Made by a program: the position numbers and the translations under genes. DNA of 64,000 bases from Echinarachnius parma (lineage: Eukaryota > Echinodermata > Echinoidea > Clypeasteroida > Echinarachniidae): contig JBAMJV010003225.1 of NCBI GenBank assembly GCA_037951105.1, positions 90,001 to 154,000 of the forward strand. Reading direction: 5' to 3'. The notes under the pieces were generated by a model. The model was given only the letters and a program-made list of their open reading frames with translations, ran no database searches and was not told the DNA's origin. Shown in pieces: positions 10,278 to 25,200 of the stretch. The first letter of the stretch is position 1. Every line of letters starts with the position of its first letter.

Positions 10278-13200
10278 TGAGTCTTTATTATCTAAGATTC
10301 ATATTAATTGTGCAAATTTGTTTCTTCTTTTTTCTTTCACCTTTCCAGGCATTTATTGATTTCAATTTAAGTTCTATACAGTTTAACAAATCATATTTCA
10401 ATCATTTTCTCTTTTACATCAATTTAGACATTACAAATATGTTTTTATCATATAAATGGTAAATAATACAATTTTTTTGTTTTCTTTACGCAGGTAATCA
10501 TTTATTTGTATGCGAAAGTGAACTTCCTTTAAGAATGTAAACCATAATTTTGTACTTCTTTCATCTTTTCCCGATTGATTTCTGATTACTATCATTTTAT
10601 ATATGCTCCAAAAGCTATAGTTAAAATATCGTTTATCTTGTCTTCTACATTTATTTTCAGTAATGTAAAATACATTCATTTGTACATTTACATTATAAAC
10701 ATGTTTTACCATTTGCGTAACATTTCTGAAAAATATTTCATTCATTTTACATTCCAATAGAGCATGATATAAATTTTCTCGACAACGACATGTTTCACAT
10801 GTATCACTATTACTAAGTTTCCACAGAAATAATTTTCTTTTTACTACGATCAAATTATAAATGACTTTAAAGTTAAATTGTCTTAATTTGTTCTCCTTGA
10901 TACACACAACATTTCTTCTATAAACATGTTTCCAATCAACATAACAATCTAATTTCTTTACCCAAATTAATTGTGCATATAGTAAATATTGTTATGTATT
11001 GCTTGTGTACACAATTTGTTTAAATTACAATTAAAATGAATTGCCTAAGCATTACAAAAAAGGATTTATAGATGAATGATTTTGTTAACAATTGTTTTTT
11101 GCAGCACCAAGGATTAACTCGTTAACAAGTGTTTAAAGTGTAAAGTATTTTTGTAATTGTTTTCTTCTTCGTTTCATGACGATGTTATGTTAGTAATTAG
11201 AGCGTTATGATTGTATCTATCATCAAGAGTTCTACTTAGATCACGTCGTCTGAGACTCAGATTACAGAATTTCAAAGAGTACAAAAAGCATATAGGAGAT
11301 TGATTTGTAAATCTCCCAGAACTTTTCAAAGTACACCATTGCTTCAGGACTCTAAAGATTGAATTGTCCGTCTTTTGTAGGCATCTTAAAGTTCATTAAA
11401 ACATTTACATTAGCCACAATTGCACCATAATATTTGCATCAACATGAACAAAAAGGAAAATGTATCTTTATATCCACCGTCGCCTAAAATTCATAATATT
11501 TACATTTTCTTTGGATAGAACTAAATTCATCCGGGGTGCCTATCAACACATTTTCTTCACCCCAAAAATATTATAATATTTTCAGTACGACTTCTTATTA
11601 CAAATATATTTATTTCCGCATGTTTATATTTTGCCATATCAACATAATTATTCAACTCTAAATACCAATATATTTAAAGGGAATTAGAGGGCGCTTCAAG
11701 AAACAATTTTTTGCGAGGTAATACAAAAGTCAAGGGTTAACGTTAATAAAAACAGACCATTTTAAAGACAGAATAAACTTTGTTTGATACAATCGGTTCA
11801 GAATCAGCTGAAATATCCATAAATAATAAATGTGAATAAAAATGGAATAAATGTCGGGCCCACATTTATTCGATAAATAAAAATAAAATTTGTTTAAATT
11901 AAAAAAGCCTACACGTTTGTAAAAATATAACAAATTGGCTTTAAAAACGGTTTTTGATGGTCTCTGTATTGAATTGATATTTAACCCAAACATCACATTC
12001 ACATTTTGTGATTTCAAATTTTTTGAAACTTTCCGGTCTCTAGAGGGCGCCCAGTATTAACGGCTCCTTTTTGTTGTGAACCAAGTTGTATTCAATAATT
12101 TAATAAAATATTTTAAAATCCTGCACATTTTTTGAAAAATTGTTTTGGTGATCTCTCTTTTTATGATTATTGTAAACAAACATCACATTTTTTTACAATT
12201 TTGTTTTGGAACTTCAGGTGTCTAGGGGCGTCCTCTTGTGTTAACGACTGCATTTTGTATGACAATAGTCCAAGACAAGATTGTGGGTATTTAATTTTCT
12301 TTAGATGTTGAAGTTCAGGAAAGGACAAATTATAAGGACATTTTGAGTAGAATAAAAAAGTTGCTGTCATGGTGGAAACAAAGAGATTTAACTTTAATGG
12401 GGAAAATTCAATTGATAAAAACGTTTATTTTATCAAAATTATTTTATGTATCGGCACTGACACCAGTACCGAATTGGGTTTTTCAAGATTTGGATAAATT
12501 GGTTTTTGACTTTTTGTGGAATGGAAAAGATAAGATTAAATGAAATGTTATGTTCTTGGATTATTGTAGAGGTGGACTTAGACTAACAGACTTTCATTTA
12601 TTTATTTTCGTGCAGAGGATTATGTGGGTAAAGAGACTTTTAACGGGGGATGCAAATATGGGATGGAAACAGTATTTTAATTATTTAACTAAAGATGTTG
12701 GAGGAACTTTGATATTTTATAATAATGCAACAATAGGTATATCTGAATTAGTATTACCAGCATTTTATAGAAATACGTTGGACGTTTGGGTGGCCACGAA
12801 AATATTTTTGTTTAAAAAAAATACTTCTAAAAGGAATGAGATTATTTATAATAATACATTTGTTTTTATTTATGGTCATGTTCTTTTTGATGAACAGTTA
12901 TTTAAACAAATATTTATAAATTGCATCATATTGTTGATGGGGAAGGCAATATAAAGTCAATGAGAAATTTAAAGAAAGGGTTTAAATAGTTTAAAAATTA
13001 TTAAAATACAACGTATTTTGTTTTGCATCCCCCTTAATGGAAACAATTTTTAAATAAAAATACTCACTCAAATATAGATAGGGAATAAGATATGGATTTT
13101 ATTATTTTTGAAAAGGTATATGTGTTAGATCAAATAACCTCAACAATTATATACGCATTGTTATTAAATACGAGAGTAGAAAAATCATATGCAGAACGGA

Positions 13201-15987
13201 ATTTAGAACAGATTTATGATATTAATGGGAAAGATAAACAATTAATATTTTGAAGACTTAGAAAATGCACATAGTAAGCTTAGAGAATTTTAATTTAAAA
13301 TGCTTCATAATATTATATATACTAAATTACATTTATATACATTTAAAATGGTTATTAGTAATTTATGTTCTTTTTGTAGTAAATATGTAGAAACTTATGA
13401 GCATTTATTTTGTCTTTGGGAGAAAGTAAAACCGATCTGGGAAGAGTGTGGAAAATTTGTAAATTTATTAGAGATCAAAAATATAAATTGGAAAGGTATC
13501 CATGTAGGAATAGTTGAGTTAAATATAGGTAAGGAACAACTATTATATCATTTTATAATTTTGATAAAATATATGATATTTATTAATAGTAAGAATAAAA
13601 ATAGACCAATAACTCCTTTGGAAATTAAGAATAAATTATTGGAAAATAGAAAGGAGGAGAAGAAATTAGCAGGGGATCGAGGTACATTATTATATCATTT
13701 TAGAAAGTGGGACAATTTAGTATAGCTTCGTGCAGAGCACAATAGGGAAGGCGAAATAGAAGCAATGAAGTGAACAAGACTGGTATAATGGTCGAGATCC
13801 TCACAAGATGGTATATGTATCCGGGTCTAGGCATGTTATCTGTGGATCTGTGGATGTATGTTTTGGTGTCTGTGCTCGCGTGTGTCTGTGTGTATGTTCG
13901 TTTTGTGATGTGGCTTGTCTAGGGGGGGGGGGCAAAGGTTTGTTCCCTCCTATTTTCCCCCTTTTTTATGTTCATGCTTTCTTCATGCTGATCTGTATTT
14001 TCTATTATTTTGTAATAATTTAAATAGTCATACACCTTTATTTGTTAATTTGTATTATCTAGATGTGAGTGTAAAATCGAATGATATATATTATGTTATT
14101 CTGCAGATTACTTTATGTACTGATTATTTTTGTATTGTTTGTATGTAAGCAATGAAGAAAATGAATATCTTTGACAAAATTTAATTATTTTTTTTTAAAG
14201 CCCAGCCTGTTAATAAGCTGCGTATAATGTTGTATTACCATTCAAGCATTATTGAATTATCACTGATAGTTTTAAAGACAACAAAATAATATTCTATATG
14301 TGCATAATGATTGAATGGAAATATAGTAACGATACGATCAAAACGAAATAGGTGTAGGGTTATGACATTTCAGAAATGAACCAGAGGGGTGTTTCATTAA
14401 GCACTAAAATCGATCCTAAAATCGATCCAATCGATTTTAGGATCGATTTTAGGGAACACTGGACACTAAAATCGATATCGATTTGAGCATCTGTTTCACA
14501 AAGCAAATTGGGATTGATTTTAGTCCTAAAATCGATTTTAGCCTAAAATCAGTTTGAGAGCGGTTTTAGGCTTGGGAACGATCAGTACGGTATGGAAAGG
14601 GATGTATATATGGTATTTATAATGGAAATGGTGTGAATAAGTGAATATATGTTGTTATATCCTACATGAATGAAATCCTGTTCAGTGATTGGTCTACATA
14701 GCGTCATGTGATCAAACATAGTAATGCCCATGGAGAAAAATGTGCTATGCGTGACGTCATTCATGGAATAGTAAATGATATTCCATGAATGACGTCATAT
14801 ATGCCGGGTGATCATATTGAGCCCATACAGATGCGTGTTATAGAACTTCCCTGCGAGCAGAGGTCTTGTTAGAGCTTGCGAAAGATGCTCGACGAGATTT
14901 CTCAAAGAGTTATTTAAAAAGAAATACAGCATATTTTCACCCGTGAATATCAATAACTTCCAAAGAATATTCTAGAGATGCATTTCATGTATAACGTAGC
15001 GGTATTCGAATAAAAAATTACGACAATGGTGCACAGTGTACATCATTGTTTTTTGGGGTCGTGACACTTATTCGTCATTTAACAATCGGCCGCGGTGTGC
15101 ACTGCACTAGCTGTATGTGTATGTACGAATAACAATTTTCTCCATACAATTACACGTGTGTAGTATGTAAAGCAGGTTAATTATTCACTTTGATGCGCGC
15201 GTTTTACATTTGGGTGCGCATTAGTTGTTAAGGCGCGTAACCATGAATGGAAAGATAGCGCAATACGCGCTCTGCGCTAGGACTATTGCACAAAGGCGGT
15301 CAGTGTCACAAACAGAACATAGTCAGTCCAGTGATGGTTCCATGATCAATGTTTGTTTTTACTTTATATTTTTCTTTAATTTAATTGAAATCATTTATTT
15401 TTGCGATGATTATGATTATGCGAAGGATATAAAACAAATATATCATGCACTATTTCGAGCCACTAGTGAAATTATGGATTCCTCGGTGACAGAAAAAGCA
15501 CTATGTTCTTCGGGTCTACGACCCTCAGAACATAGTGCTTTTCCTGTCACCTCGGAATCCATAATTTCAACTAGAGGCTCTCAGTGCATGGTATATTTGT
15601 TTATTATTATTCAACATTTTAACTATTTCAAGAATATTTAGAAACGTAGTTTTAATCTTGATTATTTTTAGCCAACTAATTATGTCATCTTATAATTCGT
15701 GCCCATATCCATGATTGCTTTTATATAATAAAACTGTAGATATGCCAATAAATGAGTATTTAAAGAACAAGCATGTCAATATTACAGTACAAACACAAAA
15801 ATAACGACGAACACTACTTAACACTGACATTAAGATGCCCATACAAACATTTATACATACAATTATACACACATACTCGCACGTAATACATTTTTATTTG
15901 GCATTCGTTCACTTATGATCATACACATCCACTAATACACAACTCACCGGCAAACAACGATTTACCAACCATTATGAAAGTAGATGA

Positions 15988-16025
<38 letters not shown>

Positions 16026-19000
16026 GTGTACCCACACAATCACAAAAATATACACAAATAAGACTACATTTATAACCACAAGCTACGCACGCACATGCTC
16101 AAACACAATATTTTATGCTCTAAAATTAATGCACCCACCAGCTTCCGTATAGGAAAACATCACATACCACAATCACGCACATTCCTATGAATGAAACCAA
16201 TACAAAATGTAATAAGATGGTTAGTTTCATGAGATAGTTGTTGTAGTTTGAATTACAAGATTAAATATCACAAAGTATTGTAGTGTTTGGTTGTGGAATC
16301 ATAATATTCAACAAATTTAATGGGATGGAATTATTTAATATGCCATATAAGATGTATATAATTATTTGATAATTTGTAGTAATAATTGGAATAATATATT
16401 AGTGATCGATTATGGGGGTACGGGATCGATCAAATGTTGAACTGAGAGATGAATCAAGAAAACATTCACACATATAAATAAATGAAAACACAATATAATT
16501 TAATAAAGCATCAACTGTTAATTAAATACTCCATGATAATTTACAAATTTTAATGGGATGGAATTATTTAAAATGCCAAATAAGATGTATATTTTTCATT
16601 TGATCATTTGTAGTAATAATTGGAATAATATATTCGTGATCGATTATGGGAGTAAGGGATCGATCAAATGTTGAACTAAGAGATGAATCAAAAAAACATT
16701 TACAAAATAAATAAATGAAAACACATTTTAATTTAATAAAACATCAACTGTTAATTAAATACTCACGCCATGACAATTTTTAATATTTCGGCCATAGGCC
16801 TTTTTCGAACTCTACAATTGTAATAGTTTACTTATATTTATTAATCCATAATGGATGAAATAAACTAAAAAGAATAAAGCATTATCAAATGTTAATGACT
16901 TACATCTAACAGTTTGATACACAATACCCTCTTTAACAATGTAAATACAATATTTAGAAATCATAAATATGTTAATGTCATGAAATTAAAAACAAATAAA
17001 AAAAAACTAAAATCACATTATTGTTTAATTATTGGATAGAAATTTGTCATATTAATCAAATATGTAGTATTGTACTCATTTTTTAAAAGAAGGTTATCTT
17101 GATTTGTTGGTAATACAATAACATTAATTAAATGAACATTTAAGTGTTATTCTACAATAAAGACTAGACTACCCTGTTAATCAAATGAATACATACTACA
17201 ATACGAAATGTACCAATATGAATAGAGGAAAAGACTAATTACACAAAATAGTACATAACACACATTATATCATCAATACAATTAGCAAATTAGATAACTT
17301 ATATGTTGCAATGTTTGCATGTCAGCAAAATAAACCTGTGATTAGAGCATTAGATTTATTGTATCGTATCTATTTATAAAAATGTTTTACTTTAGTAATT
17401 GGGGGAACCCACATTTTTGTGTTTCATTTAGATAATGAACATCCTTTCTCTGTTTGACATGAACAAAACATTTCAGATTATACTCAAATGAAAAGCAAAA
17501 ATAAAATTACCACAGTTGACTTAGATGAAGTTTACTCCAAGGCAACCATAGAGACATTCAGCACTCCTGCCAATGCACCTTCACTTGACCGGCATGGCTG
17601 GCACCTTGGCTGCACCTTCATGCAAAATTTAAACAAATACAGGAACATTAAAAACTCACATGAACGTGTCTATAACAATGTCCAGGATTTCAATAAAAAA
17701 TATGTCTACCTTACTTGTGGCATTCTCTCTCCCCAATCCAGATTTCTTGGTAAAAAAAGAACCAATGAAAATTAAATGCAATCTTTTTAGTGATCACAAA
17801 TATTTGGTACCTACATGTACATCATTCAGTATTATCACATCACAACCCTGAATCCAGTATAAATTATTCACAAGTTCATGCACAAAATGCATTCTGATAT
17901 TTATATTATGATATGAGCACTACTTTTTGAGGCAGAAGCAAGTACATATATACAAAAAAGAAAATTAAGTCTATTTCTTACAGGATGACAACATTTTCCT
18001 AAACTCTTCATAATTATTCATTCTGATTTCCAAAAGTAAAACAGAACAAGATGTGTCCAATAGTTGTTTCACTGATATGTCTTGCACCTACTTGTAAGAT
18101 GCAAAATTAGTCCCAGAAACCCTGTTCATTGAAGTGCAAGAATTCAAACGGATCGTTCCTCCACCAGTCAGCTAGTGAAAAGAGACACCACTACTTACAG
18201 TAATCTGTTGTGCCTGGAAATGGGAATCAGCAAAGAAATCAGACTTGAATTTGATATTTAATATAAATGTTACTTTGTGTATACGGTGTTCTAGACCCAT
18301 GACATAAAGCTGAATCGTTACATAGTCTTAGATCCCAACCTAGACATTTATTTTGCTTGTAGAGTCTAAACTTTACGAAAACAAAATCAATTGGAACGTT
18401 AAAAAAGGAATTGGATGCCACAAACATTCATTGAAACAATTATTCATCATGTTTGTTTATTGTAACAATGTAGGCATTAATTTCACTCAAACAAGTGAAA
18501 CAACACTTCATTAATAACTCTCAAATTACATTATGACAATAAATTCATTGCTATTTTATGATTTTGTTATCCTCTCTTCAATTTGAAATAAGTTGAAAAA
18601 AGCTGATTTGATAAGTCTTACCTTACATGCATCAAAGATTAATCCTGTAGCATGATAGTTGCCCTCCAACATTGATGAACTGACAGGCTTATCAAACATG
18701 CATGTACACTCAGGGACAGGGCCAGACCTGGACTGGAAACAAAAACAATTAAAGTTGTATTTAGTCATGGACGTAGAAGTAGTTGTGTTAAAGGTAAAGT
18801 GAAATCCCGGCTTTGATTCAGGTTTATAGCTATGAATATGTGCCTGTATTGATATACCACACTCTTTTTTTCAAAGAAATCCATAAGTTGAGCAAAAAAG
18901 GGGGGGGAGGTCCGTCGCCAAATTTTGTCCCGGCCGAGACCACCTGGCAACATTTTTCGATTCCAAGACAATTGGCGGAAAGTCCTCTCAGTGGAGAGGG

Positions 19001-19195
19001 AGGGGGGGGGGGGGGGGGTGGGGGGTTCGTCACCATAACTTTTTGGCAGCCGAGACCACTTGTTAAGATGGTCGAGACCAATAAAAAGTGGACTCTAGAC
19101 CGTCAAAAAGTGGACGTTTCTGAATTTGGGGCGATGCGTACGCACCCGACACATCCCCCTGGCTATTGGCCTGACGAGGATCAATTTCGTATACA

Positions 19196-19251
<56 letters not shown>

Positions 19252-22200
19252 GGCGATTATCAGAATTAGAATAATTATTATTATTATCATTATTATTATT
19301 TCAATAATATCACCTCATGTTGTTTTATTTTTTTATATATCTATTCTTTCTTTCTCGCAAATTTTGTCCGTCGCATATCTCAATAACGTATTATTAAATT
19401 ATCATAAAATTTCACATGATGATAGATAATGATCTAACTTAGATCTATTGAAGACATCACATTACTGTGACGTCATCAGGACGCCATTTTGTAAAATTAC
19501 ATTATTTGCCATATCTCAGTCATGTCTTAGTAATTTCAGTTCAAATTTAGTATCATTATTATTCAGGTCACGGGTTAGCTTCCTAGCCTACGCGCATGCA
19601 CCTTTACCCGAAAACGCGCGCGTACACGCACATCAAAATTGTTTTTTTTTTCTAGAAAATGCTCGAAACCCCTAACCAAGTAACTCCCTATGGGCTCCCT
19701 ATACGTTTCAAACAATTTTAAGCGTTTACCAAATTTCCGCACGTGCGCGTCGGCGCGCGCGTGTTTGCGCGCTTAACACAAATGGATTGAAACAAATTCG
19801 TTTTATACATGTTTTGCAGTTCTGATACATCCCTCAACACACATTGTCAATTTGAGTAATTGCTGACTCATAATCAGGGGGGTGTCACTCTGCCACAGTG
19901 ACCGCGATTTTTGGTGACTGGAAGGTAAACTTCTCTACGTCATCATAATTGCATTGTAGGTTACTTGGGGAACAACATGAACCAATCACAGAGCAGTTTA
20001 CAGCGTCGTCACCGGATCGAGGTCAAGAAAACAAGTTCATATGCATACGTTACCATGGATCCCATTGTTCTCATAAGCTATAAAATCCAGGGGGGTCATA
20101 CTGCGCGCTAATCTGGGAAACTTCATGGACTGGCTAACATGGAATTCTGGGATACGTTTTGATCGCGCGATAAGGCCAAACTGTGACCATATTTGGAATC
20201 CTCTTTACCCAGTATTCCATGTTAGCCAGTCCATCGAAGTTTCCCTAACCGGCCATGTTTGCTGCGTGTTAAGGCTATGGGAAAATTAGCGCGCAGTGCG
20301 TAGATTCTCTTTTAGTTATTTATAATATACTACTTCTATGATAAAATCTAGGACAGTGCGCAGGAAAATAAGTGCGATAGGTTACGCGCTTCACATGATG
20401 ATGATTGGTCAAGTCTTTCTAGGTCAATCGCGATGACGTAGAGAAGTTTACCAAAAATCGCGTCACTCCTTCATCTTACCCATGTACAAAGTCCATGTGG
20501 CATGTGACTTGCGCGCGATAAGTGGGCCTTCTAGTTATAAACGGGTAGTTTGTTTGTTTATTCCATAGAATTATGAATAAACAAACCAACTCGTGTATAA
20601 CTAGAAGGCCACTTTGGCAGAGTGACATCCCCTGTTCTATGCTCATAATAACGGAGTACGCGCGCGTCAATGTCAAAATTACGCGCGCGCGCAAATTGGC
20701 AAAATATGGTAAAAACCATAGAATTATGAATAAACAAACCAACCCGTTTATAACTAGAAGGCCCACTTATCGCGCGCAAGTCACGTGTCCCATAGACTTT
20801 GTACATGGGCAAGATGGCGGAGTGACGCGATCTACGTCATCGGGTCATCGCGTAGTGACCTAGAAAGACTTGACCAATAAACGAGTTGGTTGTTCATTCA
20901 TAATTCTATGGACCAATCATCATTATGTGAAGCGCGTAAACTAGCGCGCTAATTTTCCTGCGCACTGTCCTAGATTTTATCACGCTTATGAGAACAATGG
21001 GATCCATGGTAACGTATGCATATGAACTTGTTTTCTTGAACTCGATCCGGTGACGACGCTGTGAACTGCTCTGTGATTGGTTCATGCAATGCAATTCTGA
21101 TCACGTAGAGAAGTTTACCTTCCGGTCATTAACAATCGCGGTAACTGTGGCAGAGTGACACCCCCCTGGTAAAAACATATCTTTCTATATTCGGCCATAA
21201 CTTCCTGAAACGTATGGAGTGCCCCAAATTTCTTGTCATATTTGGAAATTATATGAATTGTACATATGATTTTATACATCATTTGGGTTCATCGGATTTT
21301 CTAACCTCGTCCTATGGCACGTTGAAGTTATAAGCCATTATTTGGTTTGTGACTTTTGTACATTTATATTTAGTATACAACATTAACTTGGTCTAAAGAT
21401 ATATGTGAGTATTTGTCAAAGTCCACTTTAGCGACTGAAGCTATGATCTTATCATGATAACCTGGTAATAAATGACTAAGCACGCTCCAATGAAGATATA
21501 ATTCCGAAATAATACGTTTAATATGAATTGTAATGCAAACTTCGTGTTGGACTGCAAACGATTCAAACAGAGCTATGAGAGTATTCTAAAGGGAATAATT
21601 CACATTTCACATGTTTTATTAAATAAACTTGCAAATGGAATCAAAACCAACCAGAACCCTCGCAATGTGTCACTTCGTGAAGTACCTATACTCAAGTATA
21701 TCCTTAGATGCATACCTTTTTCATACCTTTTCGTCAACAAGTTGACGTGCCATTATCCATGTTTCAGTTTTCGTTCGGTTCTGATTCAAAATATAAATAT
21801 AGTTTCCATAAGTATGTCATGTTTATATATAGATACATTATATTTCCTTCTCGAGTCCAGTTAGGCACGTCTTGTAGCCACGGTAAGTGGTTACTTTAAA
21901 AGGTAAATTAATTTTCGGCTACGATTTTAAATAAAAATGTAAGGTTTACCGACTTATACATTATAGAAATGAATATCAATTTCTTATTCATGTCTCGATC
22001 CTCATGCTCAGTCTTTGTAGGTAGTCCACCTTTGAGTTCCCTTCTCTTTCCATTGAAGAATAACAGTAGCTATACCCACACTGATCTTTGTGGAAAGATT
22101 CCTTTCTTTTTGCATCTTAAAATCTGGAAGGGTCGACTGAGAATCTTTCTCAGGGGGTATTTTGCAAAGCTTCTAAGTTAAAATAAAAATTCTGCAATAA

Positions 22201-25200
22201 AAAGCTGCATCACTTCGGTGATCCCTCGCATATATCCCAAGTTGATTTATATCCTTCGGGTTTATGTCAGGTTTATAATAGCAGCTTCTGACCTTATGAG
22301 CAATGAAAATTAAGGGGTTTCTGGGACGAATTCCGTCATAGGGTTTTCTATAGCTCAGTCGGTAAGAGCACCGGTCTAGCAATCCGGAGGTCTTGGGTTC
22401 GAATCCCGTTGGAATCCCATTTTCTTTGCTCATTTTTAATCACAAAATAAGTTAGACTTACAATAATGGAAAGCCATTATTTGATTTGTGACTTTTGTAC
22501 ATTCATATATTTGGTACACAACAGTAAAGTGTGTTTTAAGATATATTTCAGTATTTGGTAAGGTCCACTTTAGCGACTGAAACTATAATCTTATCATGAT
22601 AACCTGGTAATAAATGACTAAGCACGCTCCAATGAAGATATAAATCCGAAATAATACGTTTAGAATGAATTTTAATGCAAACTTCGTGTTGGACTGCAAA
22701 CGATTCAAACACAGCTATGAGATTATTCTAAAGGGAATAATTCACATTCCACATGTTTTATTAAATGAACTTGCAAATTGAATCAAACCCAACCAGAACC
22801 CTCTCAATGTGTCTCTTCGGGAAGTACCAATACTCAAGTATATCTTTAAATGCATAACTTTTTCTTTTGTCAAGGACATTTAATAATTATCATTTTTGTA
22901 AAATTCAGTAAAGGTCTAAAATTGTGTGAAAAGTTTCTCTTGAATAGTTTTCATTCCGAGACAACAATTTGCTTTCGATAATTTTAATTTCAACTTAAAA
23001 TATGTGTGAAACACTCCTGGGTCGTCTCCATTAAATAACAGATGGTTCACTAAGGCCGGTTCAAATTGTTTTAACCCTTTGTCAGTTTTTGGCAGTGGCA
23101 AAATAGTAAGTGCTCTCTTTGAATAAATTTTAAAATTGAACTTAAAACTACGTATTACAATACATACCTTTTTTTATCAAAGTGAGGACTTTCATCTGGC
23201 TAAAGTGTTCGGGGCACGGTCCCCCAATCTCCTTGTTCCGCCGTTATATGAATGAACTTACATTTAACAAGTTGACGTGCCATCATCCATGTTTCGGTTT
23301 TAGTTCGGTTCTGATTTAAAATATAATTATAGTTTCTATAAGTATGTCATATTTATATATAGATACATTCTATTTCCTTCTCGAGTCCAGTTCGGCACAC
23401 TTGTAGCCATAGTAAGTGGTTACTTTAAAAGGTAAATAAATTTTCGGCTACCATTTTAAATAAAAATGTAAGGATTACCGACTTATAAATTATAGAAATG
23501 AATATCAATTTCTTACTCATGTCTCGATCCTCATGCTCAGTCTTTGTAGGTAGTCCACCTTTGAGTTTCCTTCTCTTTACATTGAAGAATAACAGTAGCT
23601 CTACCCACACTGATCTTTGTGGAAAGATTCCTTTCTTTTTGCATCTTGAAATCTGGAAGGGTCGACTGAGAATCTTTCTCAGGGGGTATTTTGCAAAGCT
23701 TCTAAGTTAAAATAAAAATTCTGCAATAAAAAGCTGCATCACTTCTGTGATCCCTCGCATATATCCCAAGTTGATTTATATCCTTCGGGTTTATGTCAGG
23801 TTTATAATAGCTTCTGACCTTACCATGCTTACGAGCAATGAAAATTAAGGGGTTTCTGGGACGAATGCCGTCATCGGGTTTTCTATAGCTCAGTCGGTAA
23901 GAGCACCGGTCTAGCAATCCGGAGGTCTCGGGTTCGAATCCCGTTGGAATCCCATTTTCTTTGCTCATTTTTAATCACAAAATAAAAATTCTAAGTTAGA
24001 CTTACAATAATGGAAAGCCATTATTTGATTTGTGACTTTTGTACATTCATATATTTGGTATACAACAATAAAGTGTGTTTAAAGATATATTTCAGTATTT
24101 GGTAAGGTCCACTTTAGCGACTGAAACTATAATCTTATCATGATAACCTGGTAATAAATGACTAAGCACGCTCCAATGAAGATATAAATCCGAAATAATA
24201 CGTTTAGAATGAATTTTAATGCAAACTTCGTGTTGGACTGCAAACGATTCAAACACAGCTATGAGATTATTATAAAGGGAATAATTCACATTTCACATGT
24301 TTTATTAAATAAACTTGCAAATGGAATCAAAACCAACCAGAACCCTCTCAATGTGTCTCTTCGGGAAGTACCAATACTCAAGTATATCTTTAAATGCATA
24401 AATTGTTCTATTGTCAGTCAGGCCCACTCTCGCTTTTCCACTATTTTGAAAATGTCGATATACCGCTATTCTCTCCACGACGTCGCTAGATGGCGCATTC
24501 ATCATGGCGATCAGCTAGCGATAGTGACATGCGATAATATCGGTGATCGAACAAAAATAGAATTTTGTACAGCCTATACGGTATATACTACCCGTATAGT
24601 TACGCGTACGGCATTCATAGAGCCGACTCGCCCTACCTAGCTACCGGGGTAGGGTCGGCATGGCCGTAGCTCTGGACGGGCCGAACGCTCGCTGCGCTAG
24701 CTAGCTGCCTCCGCGGGCTCGCTGTACGACCGATTTAAAGTAAACGGCTGTCCTTAAAGACTATGTAAAAGTCAAACCGTCAACAATTTGAAATCTAAAA
24801 TCAAAGTTACGATTTCCAACGCTATTGTCTTCAAATGTTCTGGATAGATCATTGAGAAAAAATGCAAATCTGCAGATCAATTATCATTGATTTTACGAAT
24901 GAAATATTAGGATGACCTATCCAGAACATTGGCTTAAATTAATTACATAAAATCAATTGTAATAGTAGTGTGAATTCCCCCATTGACACAACACGCATAG
25001 CTAAGTATGACGTCATGATTCATAATATGAAGGCGTTCAGGAATAGCGTTTTTCCGCTATGTTCAAGAATGGTGGAAAAACGAGAGTAGGCCTGACTGAT
25101 TGTCAAGGACATTTAATAATTATCATTTTTGTAAAATTCAGTAAAGGTCTAAAATGTTGTGAAAAGTTTCTCTTGAATAGTTTTCATTCCGAGACAACAA

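Noticed and set aside
10079-10462. A 127-codon + frame spanning LU exon 1
   Set aside because: It reads through the exon 1 donor into intron in a frame different from the signal peptide and has no domain.
19063-19290. Frames across the CA microsatellite and poly-G tracts
   Set aside because: They encode only Cys-Val, Thr-His or poly-Pro/Gly low-complexity peptide from simple repeats. The same applies to poly-C frames at 30902-31264.
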